Of a stretch of 64,000 bases of DNA, positions 44,469-53,328 are shown in pieces. The stretch comes from Cryptosporangium arvum DSM 44712. Lineage in GTDB: Bacteria > Actinomycetota > Actinomycetes > Mycobacteriales > Cryptosporangiaceae. Every line of letters starts with the position of its first letter. Within the stretch, counting starts at the first letter, position 1. The notes beneath the pieces are model-generated. The model was not told where the DNA came from. It did no database searches and was given only the letters and a program-made list of their open reading frames with translations. The DNA lies in NCBI RefSeq assembly GCF_000585375.1, contig NZ_KK073874.1, forward strand, positions 9,131,994-9,195,993. The letters run 5' to 3'. A program made the position numbers and the translations under genes.

Positions 44469-45881
44469 GTGACACAGGTCGGCGCGCCCGTTCAGGGTGA
44501 GGTGCTGGCGGGCCGGTACCGGCTCGAAGAGGCGCTCTACGCCGATGCGGCCAGCGGGCACGCGCTCTGGCGCGGCACGGACAATCTGCTCAACCGCACG
44601 GTCTCGATCGAGCTCCGGGTTCCGGGTGGGCCCGCCGCCGAGCAGATGATCGCCGAAGCGGTCGCGGCCGGGCGCATCGTTCATCCGTCGGTCATCGGTG
44701 TCTACGACGCCGTCGACGAGGGGCCGCGCGCCTACGTCGTCCGCGAGTGGGTGAACGGCCAGACGCTCTACGACACGCTCGCGAACGGACCACTCCACCC
44801 GGCCCGCGCCGCATCGCTCGTGCGCAACACCGCCGACGCGCTCGCGGGCATCCACGCCACCGGTCACGCGCACGGCAACCTCACGCCCTCCACCGTTCTG
44901 ATCGGCAACGACGACGAGGTCACTCTCGTCGACCTGCACCTCGGTGGCCCGGGCCAGCAGCCGGCCGACATCCGCGCGCTCGGCGGCCTTCTCTACGCCG
45001 GTCTCACCGGCCAGTGGCCCGACGTCCTGCCGCCGCACCGCACCGGCCTGCCCGACGCCACCCGCGTCGACGGCCGGATGTGCTCGCCGCGCCAGATCAG
45101 GGCCGGCATCCCCGGCTACCTCGACGCGCTGACGATGGATCTGCTCGATCCGGCCGTCCCGCCACCCACCGCCGCCGACCTGGCGAGCGAACTGCGCCGC
45201 TACGACGTCGCCGACCCGGCCTTGAGCGCGCTGGCCGTGCTCGCCCCGGAACCGGCCACGAGTGGTCCGCGGTGGACCCGGCTCGGCGTCCTCGTCGTCG
45301 GTGTCCTCGTCGTTCTCGGCGTCATCATCGGTGTCGCCGCACTCGGCCTGCCCGACTTCGGCGGGGGAGGCGACGCGAGCCCGTCGGACAAGCCCAGCAC
45401 GTCCGCGTCGGCCCAGCCGGGCGGCGGACCGGTGAAGGTGGCCCGGGCGACGTTCATCGACGGTCCCGGTGGCGACTTCGCGGAGGACAAGGACCCCGGC
45501 AACGCGGTCGACGGAAAGCCCTCCACGGCGTGGAAGACCGACCAGTACAAGGGTTCGCAGCTCGGCAAGTTCAAGCCGGGCCTGGGTCTGATCCTCGACC
45601 TCGGCGGCAAGAAGAACGTCTCGAGCGTCACGATCGCGTTCGACCACCCCGGTGCGACGTTCGAGCTGCGCGCGGGCAACGAGCAGCCGTCGTCGCGGCC
45701 CACTGACATCAGCCCGTACAAGGTGATCAGCCCGTCGCAGACGAACTCGGCCGCGACGACCACGATCACCCTGAGCAAGCCGGTCAGCACGCCGTTCCTC
45801 GTGGTGTGGATCACCGACACCGGTACGAATCAGGACGGCAAGTACCAGGTCGCGATCTCCGAGATCACCGTCAAGGGCTAG
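44469..45881 (+). CDS. Membrane pseudokinase with discoidin-like outer domain (MviN C-terminal homologue)
   Basis: The 470-residue protein has a kinase-like fold (LAGRYRLEEALY…) in residues 1–255. The active-site lysine strand reads VSIELRV, the HRD motif is HGN (135–137) and the DFG motif is DLH (155–157), so it should not phosphorylate. A membrane helix (VLVVGVLVVLGVIIGVAAL) precedes an extracellular beta-sandwich resembling F5/8 type C domains. The same kinase-like region is fused to MurJ in Mycobacterium, where PknB phosphorylates it and FhaA binds. GTG start with GGAGG upstream. Confidence 0.85.
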   Translation: MTQVGAPVQGEVLAGRYRLEEALYADAASGHALWRGTDNLLNRTVSIELRVPGGPAAEQMIAEAVAAGRIVHPSVIGVYDAVDEGPRAYVVREWVNGQTLYDTLANGPLHPARAASLVRNTADALAGIHATGHAHGNLTPSTVLIGNDDEVTLVDLHLGGPGQQPADIRALGGLLYAGLTGQWPDVLPPHRTGLPDATRVDGRMCSPRQIRAGIPGYLDALTMDLLDPAVPPPTAADLASELRRYDVADPALSALAVLAPEPATSGPRWTRLGVLVVGVLVVLGVIIGVAALGLPDFGGGGDASPSDKPSTSASAQPGGGPVKVARATFIDGPGGDFAEDKDPGNAVDGKPSTAWKTDQYKGSQLGKFKPGLGLILDLGGKKNVSSVTIAFDHPGATFELRAGNEQPSSRPTDISPYKVISPSQTNSAATTTITLSKPVSTPFLVVWITDTGTNQDGKYQVAISEITVKG

Positions 45882-45892
45882 TCTCTCGGCCC

Positions 45893-46480
45893 ATGCAGCC
45901 GTTGGACGACCGTGCTCTGATGAGAGCGCACGTCGACGGTGACCCCGACGCGTTCGCCGAGCTCGTGCGCCGCCATCGGGACCGGCTGTGGGCGGTGTCG
46001 CTCCGTACGATCGGCAACACCGAAGACGCGGCCGACGCACTGCAGGACGCGCTGCTGTCGGCGTACCGCTCGGCCGGGTCCTACCGCGGTGACGCGGCGG
46101 TCACGACGTGGCTGCACCGCATCGTCGTCAACTCGTGCCTCGACCGAATACGCCGTCGGCAGGCCCGGCCGACGGTGCCGCTGCCGGAGGACGACGGCCG
46201 CGCTCCCGCCGCACCGAACGATCCGATCGCGGCCCGCGAGACCGCGCTCGACGTCCAGGCGGCGCTGGCCGAGCTCCCGGTCGAGCAACGGGTCGCGTTG
46301 ATTCTGGTGGACGTCCAGGGGCATCCGGTGGCCGACGTGGCGGAGATGCTCGACGTAGCCGTGGGCACGGTGAAGAGCCGCTGCGCGCGGGGACGAGCCC
46401 GGTTGGCCGCGATGCTCGGCCATCTCCGGAACCCCGATGCCCGGAACGACGTCGAATCGACGGAAGGAGGTGCCCGGTGA
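45893..46480 (+). CDS. sigM: ECF sigma factor SigM
   Basis: A 195-residue ECF sigma factor: region 2 has DAFAELVRRHRDRLWAVSLRT and DALQDALLSAYRSAGSYRGDA, with TWLHRIVVNSCLDRIRRRQ; region 4 has LPVEQRVALILVDVQGHPVADVA. It sits between the pseudokinase and trxB, as sigM does in Streptomyces and Mycobacterium. Its stop overlaps the anti-sigma start. Thioredoxin genes downstream suggest a thiol or wall stress response. Confidence 0.93.
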   Translation: MQPLDDRALMRAHVDGDPDAFAELVRRHRDRLWAVSLRTIGNTEDAADALQDALLSAYRSAGSYRGDAAVTTWLHRIVVNSCLDRIRRRQARPTVPLPEDDGRAPAAPNDPIAARETALDVQAALAELPVEQRVALILVDVQGHPVADVAEMLDVAVGTVKSRCARGRARLAAMLGHLRNPDARNDVESTEGGAR

Positions 46481-47337
46481 CACCGTCGGAACTGGATCTG
46501 CTGGCGGATTACGCCGAAGGCCTCCTCGAGGGCACACCCGACGGCGAGGTCGTCGCCGCCCGGATCGCCACCGATCAGGAGTGGTCCGACGCCTACCGTC
46601 AGCTCACCGCGGTGGCGCCGGGCATCACGGCTGAACTGTCCGCGCTGCCGGAGATCCCGATGCCCGCGGCGGTGGCCGCTTCGCTCGACGGAGCGTTGGC
46701 GTCGGTACCGGCCCCCGCCACCGACGACGAGCCGGCGTCGGCCGACCTCGGCCGGCTGCGCGCCGAGAAGGCGGCGCGGGACCGTGGCGCGCGCCGCTGG
46801 CGGGTCGCCGGGGGATGGGTGGCGGCTGCGGCGGTGGTCGGAGCGCTGTGCCTCGGCGTCGGCCAGCTGGTCACCTCGACGTCCGACGACAGTTCGGACG
46901 AGAGTGCGGCCGCGTCGAAGAACGACTCCGCTACGGACGTGCTCAGCGCACCGGCCACCCGGTCCTCCGGCGTCTCCTACTCCACGCGTGCGCTCGCCCA
47001 GCAAGCGCGCGCCCTGGTGGAGGGCCGAGAAGCCGCCGCGCCGGCGCCGAGCGCGGGCGGGTCGGCCACGCCGAGCAAGGTCCCGGCGGCGAGCGACGTG
47101 ATTCCGGCCGCGCTGCAGCGCCTCACGAGCCCGAGCGAGCTCCGGAACTGCCTCACCGCCCTCGGCATCACCATCCGGCCCTTCCTCGTCGACTACGCGA
47201 CGCTCGACGGCACCCCGGCGCTCGTCGTGGTCACCGAGGACGCCGACCCGAGCCGGGTCACCGTGGTGGCCGCCGGCCCGGAGTGCGGGGTCGACGGCAA
47301 CGGCGACGAGCGTGCCCGGAGCTCGTACACCCGCTGA
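46477..47337 (+). CDS. Anti-sigma factor of SigM
   Basis: The 286-residue protein starts at GTG overlapping the sigM stop, with AAGGAGG upstream. An N-terminal cytoplasmic part (LDLLADYAEGLLEGTPDGE) resembles anti-sigma domains, a helix near residue 110 (WVAAAAVVGALCLGVGQLV) crosses the membrane, and a Ser/Ala-rich linker leads to an outer domain ending VVVTEDADPSRVTVVAAG. It corresponds in place to RsmA (Rv3912) of Mycobacterium. No clear zinc HxxxCxxC motif is seen. Confidence 0.85.
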   Translation: MTPSELDLLADYAEGLLEGTPDGEVVAARIATDQEWSDAYRQLTAVAPGITAELSALPEIPMPAAVAASLDGALASVPAPATDDEPASADLGRLRAEKAARDRGARRWRVAGGWVAAAAVVGALCLGVGQLVTSTSDDSSDESAAASKNDSATDVLSAPATRSSGVSYSTRALAQQARALVEGREAAAPAPSAGGSATPSKVPAASDVIPAALQRLTSPSELRNCLTALGITIRPFLVDYATLDGTPALVVVTEDADPSRVTVVAAGPECGVDGNGDERARSSYTR

Positions 47338-47429
47338 AGGTGACGTCGGGCACGCTGCCCGCGTCGGGAATGACGGCACTTACGATGGCGTTTGCGTGAC
47401 TGTCAGCGGAGATAGCCCTGGAGGAAGAC

Positions 47430-48368
47430 GTGGGTAGCGAAGAGATCCGGAACGTGATCATCATCGGGTCCGGTCCGGCGGGCTACACCGCAGCCGTCTA
47501 CACGGCCCGGGCTTCGCTCAAGCCGCTCGTGTTCGAGGGTGTCCAGTCCGGTGGCGCGTTGATGACCACCACCGAGGTGGAGAACTTCCCCGGGTTCCCC
47601 GGCGGCATCGACGGGCCGGACCTGATGGACAACATGCGCAAGCAGGCCGAGACCTTCGGCGCGGAGCTGGTGACCGACGACGTCACCGAGGTCGACCTCT
47701 CCGGCCCGGTGAAGATCGTCAAGGTCGGCGACCGCGAGTACAAGGCGCGCGCGGTGATCCTCGCGACCGGCTCGGCCTGGCGCCGGCTGGGTGTCCCGGG
47801 CGAGAACGACCTGCTCGGCCACGGCGTCTCGTCCTGTGCGACGTGTGACGGCTTCTTCTTCCGCAACAAGAAGATCGCGGTCATCGGCGGTGGTGACTCC
47901 GCGATGGAGGAGGCCACCTTCCTCACCCGCTTCGGCGACACCGTGACGATCGTGCACCGGCGCGACGAGTTCCGCGCCAGCCAGATCATGGTGGACCGGG
48001 CGAAGACCAACGAGAAGATCGACTTCCGGCTCAACAACATCCCGACCGAGATCCTCGGCCAGGACGGGAAGGTCGCCGGCGTCCGCCTGAAGGACACGGT
48101 CACCGGTGAGGAGTCGGTGCTCGACGCCGAGGGCGTCTTCATCGCGATCGGCCACGACCCGCGCAGCGCGCTGTTCAAGGGCCAGGTCGAGATGGACGCC
48201 GAGGGCTACGTGAAGGTGGAGGCGCCCAGCAGCCGCACCAACGTGCCCGGCGTGTTCGCCTGTGGCGACCTCGTCGACCACACCTACCGCCAGGCCATCA
48301 CCGCGGCCGGCACGGGCTGTGTGGCGGCTCTCGACGCCGAGCACTACGTCGCCGCCCTCACCGAGTAA
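47430..48368 (+). CDS. trxB: Thioredoxin reductase
   Basis: A 312-residue flavoprotein that reduces thioredoxin with NADPH. FAD motif [16 protein letters not shown] near residue 13, redox-active CATC in [11 protein letters not shown] near residue 137, NADPH motif [10 protein letters not shown] and the C-terminal [18 protein letters not shown] start at 47430 with GGAGGAAG upstream. trxA follows after 27 bp, so the two are an operon. Confidence 0.97.
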   Translation: MGSEEIRNVIIIGSGPAGYTAAVYTARASLKPLVFEGVQSGGALMTTTEVENFPGFPGGIDGPDLMDNMRKQAETFGAELVTDDVTEVDLSGPVKIVKVGDREYKARAVILATGSAWRRLGVPGENDLLGHGVSSCATCDGFFFRNKKIAVIGGGDSAMEEATFLTRFGDTVTIVHRRDEFRASQIMVDRAKTNEKIDFRLNNIPTEILGQDGKVAGVRLKDTVTGEESVLDAEGVFIAIGHDPRSALFKGQVEMDAEGYVKVEAPSSRTNVPGVFACGDLVDHTYRQAITAAGTGCVAALDAEHYVAALTE

Positions 48369-48395
48369 TCAGTTCGCCCCGAGTAAGGAGACATC

Positions 48396-48722
48396 ATGGG
48401 CGCCAACACCAAGGCCGTCACCGACGCCAGCTGGACCAACGACGTCCTGCAGAGCGACAAGCCGGTCGTCGTCGACTTCTGGGCGGAGTGGTGCGGGCCG
48501 TGCCGCAAGGTTGCGCCCGTGCTCGACGAGATCGCCGGTGAGCTCGGCGACAAGATCCAGATCGTCAAGCTCAACATCGACGAGAACCCGAACACCGCGC
48601 GTGACTACGGCGTGATGTCGATTCCGACGATCACGGTCTTCAAGGGCGGCGAGCCGGTCAACTCGATCCTCGGTGCTCAGCCGAAGGGTCAGATCCTCAA
48701 GATGATCGAGAGCGCGCTGTAG
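48396..48722 (+). CDS. trxA: Thioredoxin
   Basis: A 108-residue thioredoxin with the active site WCGPC in VVDFWAEWCGPCRKVAP and the cis-proline loop MSIPTITVFKGG. It receives electrons from TrxB, encoded just upstream, and reduces disulfides. A hairpin terminator lies 15 bp past the stop codon. Confidence 0.97.
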   Translation: MGANTKAVTDASWTNDVLQSDKPVVVDFWAEWCGPCRKVAPVLDEIAGELGDKIQIVKLNIDENPNTARDYGVMSIPTITVFKGGEPVNSILGAQPKGQILKMIESAL

Positions 48723-48737
48723 GTAAACGCGCTGGGT

Positions 48738-48766
48738 GGAGCCCCGGGCCATTGGCTCGGGGCTTC
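48738..48766 (+). terminator. Terminator of trxB-trxA
   Basis: AGCCCCGGGCC (48740–48750) pairs with GGCTCGGGGCT (48754–48764) with one wobble and a 3-base loop, extendable by two pairs. It is followed by TCATTGATGTTT, a modest T-rich stretch. The remaining 250 bp to cwlM hold nothing I recognise. Confidence 0.75.
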
Positions 48767-49014
48767 ATTGATGTTTAGCGAATTCGCGCACCGGGCCTTG
48801 TCTATGAGACGGTTCGCTTCTCGTCGGGCCGAGCTTCGATCAAGGGGCACAAACCCGACACGCGACGCGCTCGAGCACGCTACGGTGCGCTGTCGTGGCC
48901 GCGACGCGTTACGGTCGATGATCGCGGCCCCAACGCCGGTCCGGAGGTCCTCCGGCCGGTTCCCCTTCGGTTCCCCCAACCGAGGGCTGCGGATGGAAGG
49001 AGCGAGCTGACCCC

Positions 49015-50169
49015 ATGCAGTTCATCAAGCGTGGCACCGTCGGACCTGCAGCTGCCGAGGTCAAGTCGACGCTGGTGACCCTGGGGTTGATCGCTGATAC
49101 CGCCGTTTTCGAGCCCGCCGAGGACGTCCTCTTCGACGCCACGTGCGAGCTCGCGCTCCGTGAGTTCCAGCAGTCGCGCGGCCTCGTGGTCGACGGCATC
49201 GTCGGCCCGGAGACCTGGCGCGCGCTCGTCGCGGCGCGCTGGCGTCTCGGCGACCGCGTCCTGAACCGCTCGGTCAGCGAGCCGATGCTCGGCGACGACG
49301 TCCGCGAGCTGCAGGAGCGGCTGCTCGAGATGGGCTACGACAACGGCCGCGCGGACGGCATCTTCGGGCAGCGCACCGAGACCGCGCTCCGGGCGTTCCA
49401 GCGTGAGGTCGGTCTGGCCGCCGACGGCACGGTCGGCCCCCTCACCATGCGTGCGCTGCGTCAGCTCGGCCGCAAGGTCGTCGGTGGCCGCCCGCAGCTG
49501 CTGCGCGAGTCCGCGATGCTCTACCACGCCGGGCCGGCGCTCTCCGGCAAGCGCGTGGTCATCGACCCGGGCCACGGCGGTGCCGACACCGGCGTCGTCG
49601 CACAGGACGGCATGCTCACCTGGACCGAGTCGCACCTCGTCTACGACCTGGCCAGCCGCCTCGAAGGCCGTTTCTCGGCCATCGGCGTGCGTGCCGACCT
49701 CACCCGCGGCCGGGACCACGAGCGCTCCGCGTCCGATCGGGCCGCGCTGGCCAACACCGTCGGCGCCGACCTGCTGATCAGCCTGGGCATCGACACCAAC
49801 CCGAATCCCCTCGCCAACGGCGTCGCCACCTATCACTACGGCACCGGCTCGGGCGTCAGCTCGACGGTGGGGGAGCGGCTGGCCGGCCTGGTGCAGCGCG
49901 AGATCGTCGCGCGCACCGGAATGCTCGACTGCCACACCCACGCGAAGACGTGGGAGATGCTGCGGTTGACGCGGATGCCGGCCGTGCACGTCGAGCTGGG
50001 TTACCTGAGCTCGCCGATCGACCGTCCCCGGCTGATCGACCCGGCGTTCCGCGACACGGTCGCGGAGGCGATCCTGATCGCCGTCCAGCGGGTCTTCCTG
50101 CCCACCGAGGCCGACGTGAAGACCGGTTCGCTCGACTTGTCGGCGCTGCACGCCATGCAACTCAGCTAG
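49015..50169 (+). CDS. cwlM: CwlM-like regulator: two peptidoglycan-binding domains plus inactive amidase
   Basis: The 384-residue protein has two peptidoglycan-binding type 1 repeats (FQQSRGLVVDGIVGPETW and FQREVGLAADGTVGPLTM) followed by an Amidase_3 domain from KRVVIDPGHGGADTG. The zinc His in PGHGG and the Glu in VELGYLSS are kept, but the central His of the usual SIHAN is lost (LISLGIDTNP). There is no signal peptide, so it is cytoplasmic like mycobacterial CwlM, which activates MurA after PknB phosphorylation. Position after trxA matches Rv3915. Confidence 0.9.
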   Translation: MQFIKRGTVGPAAAEVKSTLVTLGLIADTAVFEPAEDVLFDATCELALREFQQSRGLVVDGIVGPETWRALVAARWRLGDRVLNRSVSEPMLGDDVRELQERLLEMGYDNGRADGIFGQRTETALRAFQREVGLAADGTVGPLTMRALRQLGRKVVGGRPQLLRESAMLYHAGPALSGKRVVIDPGHGGADTGVVAQDGMLTWTESHLVYDLASRLEGRFSAIGVRADLTRGRDHERSASDRAALANTVGADLLISLGIDTNPNPLANGVATYHYGTGSGVSSTVGERLAGLVQREIVARTGMLDCHTHAKTWEMLRLTRMPAVHVELGYLSSPIDRPRLIDPAFRDTVAEAILIAVQRVFLPTEADVKTGSLDLSALHAMQLS

Positions 50170-50791
50170 AGCGGTGCGCCGGCCCCAGTGCCAGTGACGG
50201 GCTCATCGAGCCCAACAGCTTCTCCAGCGCGTACTCGACGTCGGACTTCCAGGAGAGGGCCGTCCGCAGATCCAGGCGCAGCCGCGGCCAGCGCGGGTGC
50301 GGGCGGACGGTCTTGAAGCCCACCGCGAGCAGGTAGTCGGCGGGCACCATGCACTGCGGCTGGTCCCACCGGGCGTCGGCGAAGGCCTCGATCGCCTTCA
50401 CACCGCGTTTGGTGAGGTCTTTGGCCACGCCCTGCACGAGCATGCGTCCCAGGCCGCCTCCGACGAACTCAGGCATGATGAAGGCCGTCATCAGCAGCGC
50501 CGCGTCGGGACTGACGGGGCTGGTGGGGAACGCCACCGACCGCGGGACGTACGCGGGCGGCGCGAACAGCACATAACCGGCGGCCACCCCGTCGACGTAG
50601 ACGAGCTTGCCGCACGAGCCCCACTCGAGCAGCGTCGACGAGATCCACGCTTCCTTCTCCAGCCCGGGGTCGCCGCACTCGATCGCACGGTCCTGGCTGA
50701 CCGGGTCGAGCTCCCAGAACACGCAGGACCGGCAGCGGGTCGGGAGGTCTTCCAGCGTGTCGAGCGTGAGGCTGACCAGCCGACGAGACAT
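50162..50791 (-). CDS. GNAT-family acetyltransferase (Rv3916c-like)
   Basis: A 209-residue protein from ATG 50791, starting SRRLVSLTLDTLEDLPTRCRSCVFWELDP; the CxxC is conserved in this family. The acetyl-CoA region MPEFVGGGLGRMLVQGVAKDL follows. It is the homologue of Rv3916c, which also lies between cwlM and parB. GGAGGTC precedes the start. It overlaps the end of the convergent cwlM by 8 bp. Substrate is unknown. Confidence 0.88.
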   Translation of the reverse strand: MSRRLVSLTLDTLEDLPTRCRSCVFWELDPVSQDRAIECGDPGLEKEAWISSTLLEWGSCGKLVYVDGVAAGYVLFAPPAYVPRSVAFPTSPVSPDAALLMTAFIMPEFVGGGLGRMLVQGVAKDLTKRGVKAIEAFADARWDQPQCMVPADYLLAVGFKTVRPHPRWPRLRLDLRTALSWKSDVEYALEKLLGSMSPSLALGPAHRSS

Positions 50792-51026
50792 CAGCGGATC
50801 GACCTCCGACACGGTTGCGCCCCGGCCGTCGTACCAACCGGCGCTAAGCAAGGGGCTCCTGATTTCTACCCGAATGACCATGGTAAGGGCGCATCTCGCG
50901 CCGCGAAAGGGTTCGACGCGCCGGTCGGTATCGTGGTTGGTACCAACGGGGCATTAATTGGCTTGGTGAACGAGCCCGTTTCCGCCGGACAATGCAGTGC
51001 GACGGCCCATCGCGGAAGGCGAGTAC

Positions 51027-52340
51027 ATGAGCGGCACGACTCTCGACGACTACACCGATCGATATGCGCAGCGGATGCGCGGGATGACTGTCTCCGAGGT
51101 CCGCGCACTGTTCGCAATGGCAAGCCGTCCGGAGATCGTTTCGCTGGCCGGCGGGTCGCCGTTCGTGTCCGCCCTCCCGCTGGACGAGATCGCCGAGATG
51201 ACCGCCGCGCTCATTCGCGATCGTGGCGCCGAAGCCCTCCAGTACGGCACCGGGCAGGGCGATCTGCGCCTGCGTGAGCTGGTGTGCGAGGTCATGGCCG
51301 TCGAGGGCGTGATCGGTTCGGCCGAGGACGTCGTCATCACGGTCGGTTCCCAGCAGGGTCTCGACCTGCTCGCGCACCTGTTCCTCGACCCGGGCGACGT
51401 GGTCCTCGCGGAGGGTCCGTCCTACGTCGGCGCGCTCGGCACGTTCGCCGCGGCCGAAGCCGAGGTCGTCCACGTCCCGATGGACCACGAGGGCCTGATC
51501 CCGTCCGAGCTCGACGCTGCTTTGCGGCGGTTGGCTTCGGAAGGTCGTCGGGTCAAGTTCCTCTACACGGTGCCGAACTTCCAGAACCCCACCGGCGTGA
51601 CGCTCACCGAGCCGCGCCGGGACGCGATCGTCGAGCTCGCCGAGCGGTACGACCTGCTGATCATCGAGGACAACCCGTACGGTCTGCTGGGCTTCGAGGA
51701 GGGGCCGGGGCAGGCGTTGCGCGCGCGCTCGTCCGACCGGGTGATCTACCTGGGCTCGTGCTCCAAGATGTTCGGCGCCGGCCTGCGTACCGGCTGGGTG
51801 CTGGCGCCGCCGGCGGTGCGCGAGAAGCTCGTGCTGGTCAACGAGTCGCAGGTGCTCAGCCCGGCGATGCTCACCCAGATGATCGCGTCCGAGTACCTCG
51901 GTAAGTACCCGTGGCGCGAGCAGCTGAAGGTGTTCCGGGAGATCTACCGCGAGCGGCGCGACGTCATGCTCGACGCGCTCACGACCCACATGCCGTCCGG
52001 CGTGACGTGGACTCATCCGCGCGGCGGATTCTTCGTCTGGGCCACCGTCGGCGACGATCTCGACACGAAGGCCATGCAACCCCGCGCGCTCACCCACAAG
52101 GTCGCCTACGTGCCCGGCATCGGCTTCTACGCCGACGGCTCCGGGCGTCAGAACATGCGGCTCTGCTTCTCGTCCGCCGCTCCCGACCGGATCCGGGAAG
52201 GGATCCGGCGTCTGGCCACGGTGATCGACGAGGAGACCGAGCTACGTCAGGTCTTCAACACCCCCACCGCCCGGCGGCGCGGGCCCCACGGCGGCCCGCT
52301 GTCCCGTACCTCGTTCGCACCAGGACCGGAGCTGGCATGA
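51027..52340 (+). CDS. PLP-dependent aminotransferase (2-aminoadipate/valine-type class I)
   Basis: A 437-residue fold-type I enzyme. Motifs: VSLAGGSPFVSALPL near the start, TVGSQQGLDLLAHLF, YTVPNFQNPTGVTLT, EDNPYGLLGF (pyridine-binding Asp) and the PLP lysine in YLGSCSKMFGAGLRTGW, with RLCFSSA carrying the C-terminal substrate Arg. It resembles LysN-like or multi-substrate aminotransferases. GGAAGG precedes the ATG at 51027. Its stop overlaps the start of the downstream ATP-grasp ligase, so the two act together, perhaps in amino acid or D-amino acid supply. Confidence 0.9.
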   Translation: MSGTTLDDYTDRYAQRMRGMTVSEVRALFAMASRPEIVSLAGGSPFVSALPLDEIAEMTAALIRDRGAEALQYGTGQGDLRLRELVCEVMAVEGVIGSAEDVVITVGSQQGLDLLAHLFLDPGDVVLAEGPSYVGALGTFAAAEAEVVHVPMDHEGLIPSELDAALRRLASEGRRVKFLYTVPNFQNPTGVTLTEPRRDAIVELAERYDLLIIEDNPYGLLGFEEGPGQALRARSSDRVIYLGSCSKMFGAGLRTGWVLAPPAVREKLVLVNESQVLSPAMLTQMIASEYLGKYPWREQLKVFREIYRERRDVMLDALTTHMPSGVTWTHPRGGFFVWATVGDDLDTKAMQPRALTHKVAYVPGIGFYADGSGRQNMRLCFSSAAPDRIREGIRRLATVIDEETELRQVFNTPTARRRGPHGGPLSRTSFAPGPELA

Positions 52341-53278
52341 GTAGGCACGTCCTCGTTCTGGCCGGTGGCCTCTCGTACGAGCGTGAGGTGTCGCTGCGTT
52401 CGGGCCGCCGAGTGGCGGACGCGCTACGCCGCAGCGGCGTCGAAGCCACCATCCGTGACGTCGACGCCGGTCTGCTGGCCGCGCTGGAGACCGAACGGCC
52501 GGACGCGGTGTTCATCGCGCTGCACGGAGCCAGCGGCGAGGACGGCTCTCTGCGCGGCGTGCTGGACCTGCTCGGCATCCCGTACGTGGGCGCCGGGGCC
52601 GACGCGTCCCGGGTGGCGTGGGACAAGGCCGCCGCCAAGGCGCAGTTGCGTGCGGTCGGCCTACCCACGCCCGACTGGATCGCGCTCCCGCACGAGACGT
52701 TCCGCGAGTTGGGGGCGCAGGCGTTGCTCGACCGCATCGTCGCGCGGCTGGAGATGCCGCTGATGGTCAAGCCGGCCGAGGGTGGTTCCGGGCTCGGTGC
52801 CCAGGCCGTGCGCACGGTCGAGGAGTTGCCCAGCGCGATGGTGGGGTGCTTCGGGTACTGCGACACCGCGCTCATCGAGCGGTTCGCCAGCGGGGTCGAC
52901 ATCGCGGTGAGCGTCCTCGAGACGCCGGACGGTCCGACCGCGCTGCCGGCCGTGGAGATCGTCCCGGCCGACGGCGTGTACGACTACACCGCGCGCTACA
53001 CCGCCGGCACGACGACGTGGCACGCACCGGCCCGGCTGGACCCGGAGATCGCCGAGCGGGTAGCCGAGACCGCGGTCGCGGCACACGACGCCCTGGAGTT
53101 GCGCGACCTCTCCCGAGTGGACCTCCTCGTCGACGAGGCGGGCGGCATCCAGGTGCTGGAGGTCAACGTGTCGCCGGGCCTGACCGAGACCAGCCTGCTG
53201 CCGATCGCAGTACAGGCAGCGGGCCTCGACTTCGGCGACGTCCTGGCCGACTTGGTGGAGCAGGCCATCAAGCGCTGA
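52337..53278 (+). CDS. D-alanine–D-alanine ligase family ATP-grasp enzyme
   Basis: The 313 residues match Ddl closely: ALHGASGEDGSLRGVLDLLGIPYVGAGADASR, then the conserved DK, VKPAEGGSGLGAQAV, ALPAVEIVPADGVYDY and the Mg-binding EVNVSPGLTETSLLPIAVQAAGL (given in parts). Ddl makes the D-Ala-D-Ala dipeptide for peptidoglycan. This copy is coupled to an aminotransferase and sits by parAB, not in a mur cluster, so it may be a paralogue using another amino acid. A parS site begins at the last base of its stop codon. Confidence 0.85.
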   Translation: MSRHVLVLAGGLSYEREVSLRSGRRVADALRRSGVEATIRDVDAGLLAALETERPDAVFIALHGASGEDGSLRGVLDLLGIPYVGAGADASRVAWDKAAAKAQLRAVGLPTPDWIALPHETFRELGAQALLDRIVARLEMPLMVKPAEGGSGLGAQAVRTVEELPSAMVGCFGYCDTALIERFASGVDIAVSVLETPDGPTALPAVEIVPADGVYDYTARYTAGTTTWHAPARLDPEIAERVAETAVAAHDALELRDLSRVDLLVDEAGGIQVLEVNVSPGLTETSLLPIAVQAAGLDFGDVLADLVEQAIKR

Positions 53279-53293
53279 GTTTCACGTGAAACT
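53278..53293. promoter_or_regulatory. parS site at the ddl stop codon
   Basis: AGTTTCACGTGAAACT is a perfect 16-bp palindrome containing the full parS core GTTTCACGTGAAAC. It lies 2.7 kb from parB. Its right half (GAAAC) is shared with the left arm of the terminator that follows. Confidence 0.85.
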
Positions 53294-53325
53294 GCCCCCC
53301 GTGCAAAATGCGCGGGGGGCAGTTT
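53289..53325. terminator. Bidirectional terminator between ddl and acetyltransferase
   Basis: AAACTGCCCCCCG (53289–53301) pairs perfectly with 53313–53325, and inner TGCA/TGC bases can extend the stem. It is followed by TTTGTT. It closes the aminotransferase–ddl operon and faces the end of the convergent acetyltransferase gene. Confidence 0.88.
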
Positions 53326-53328
53326 TTG

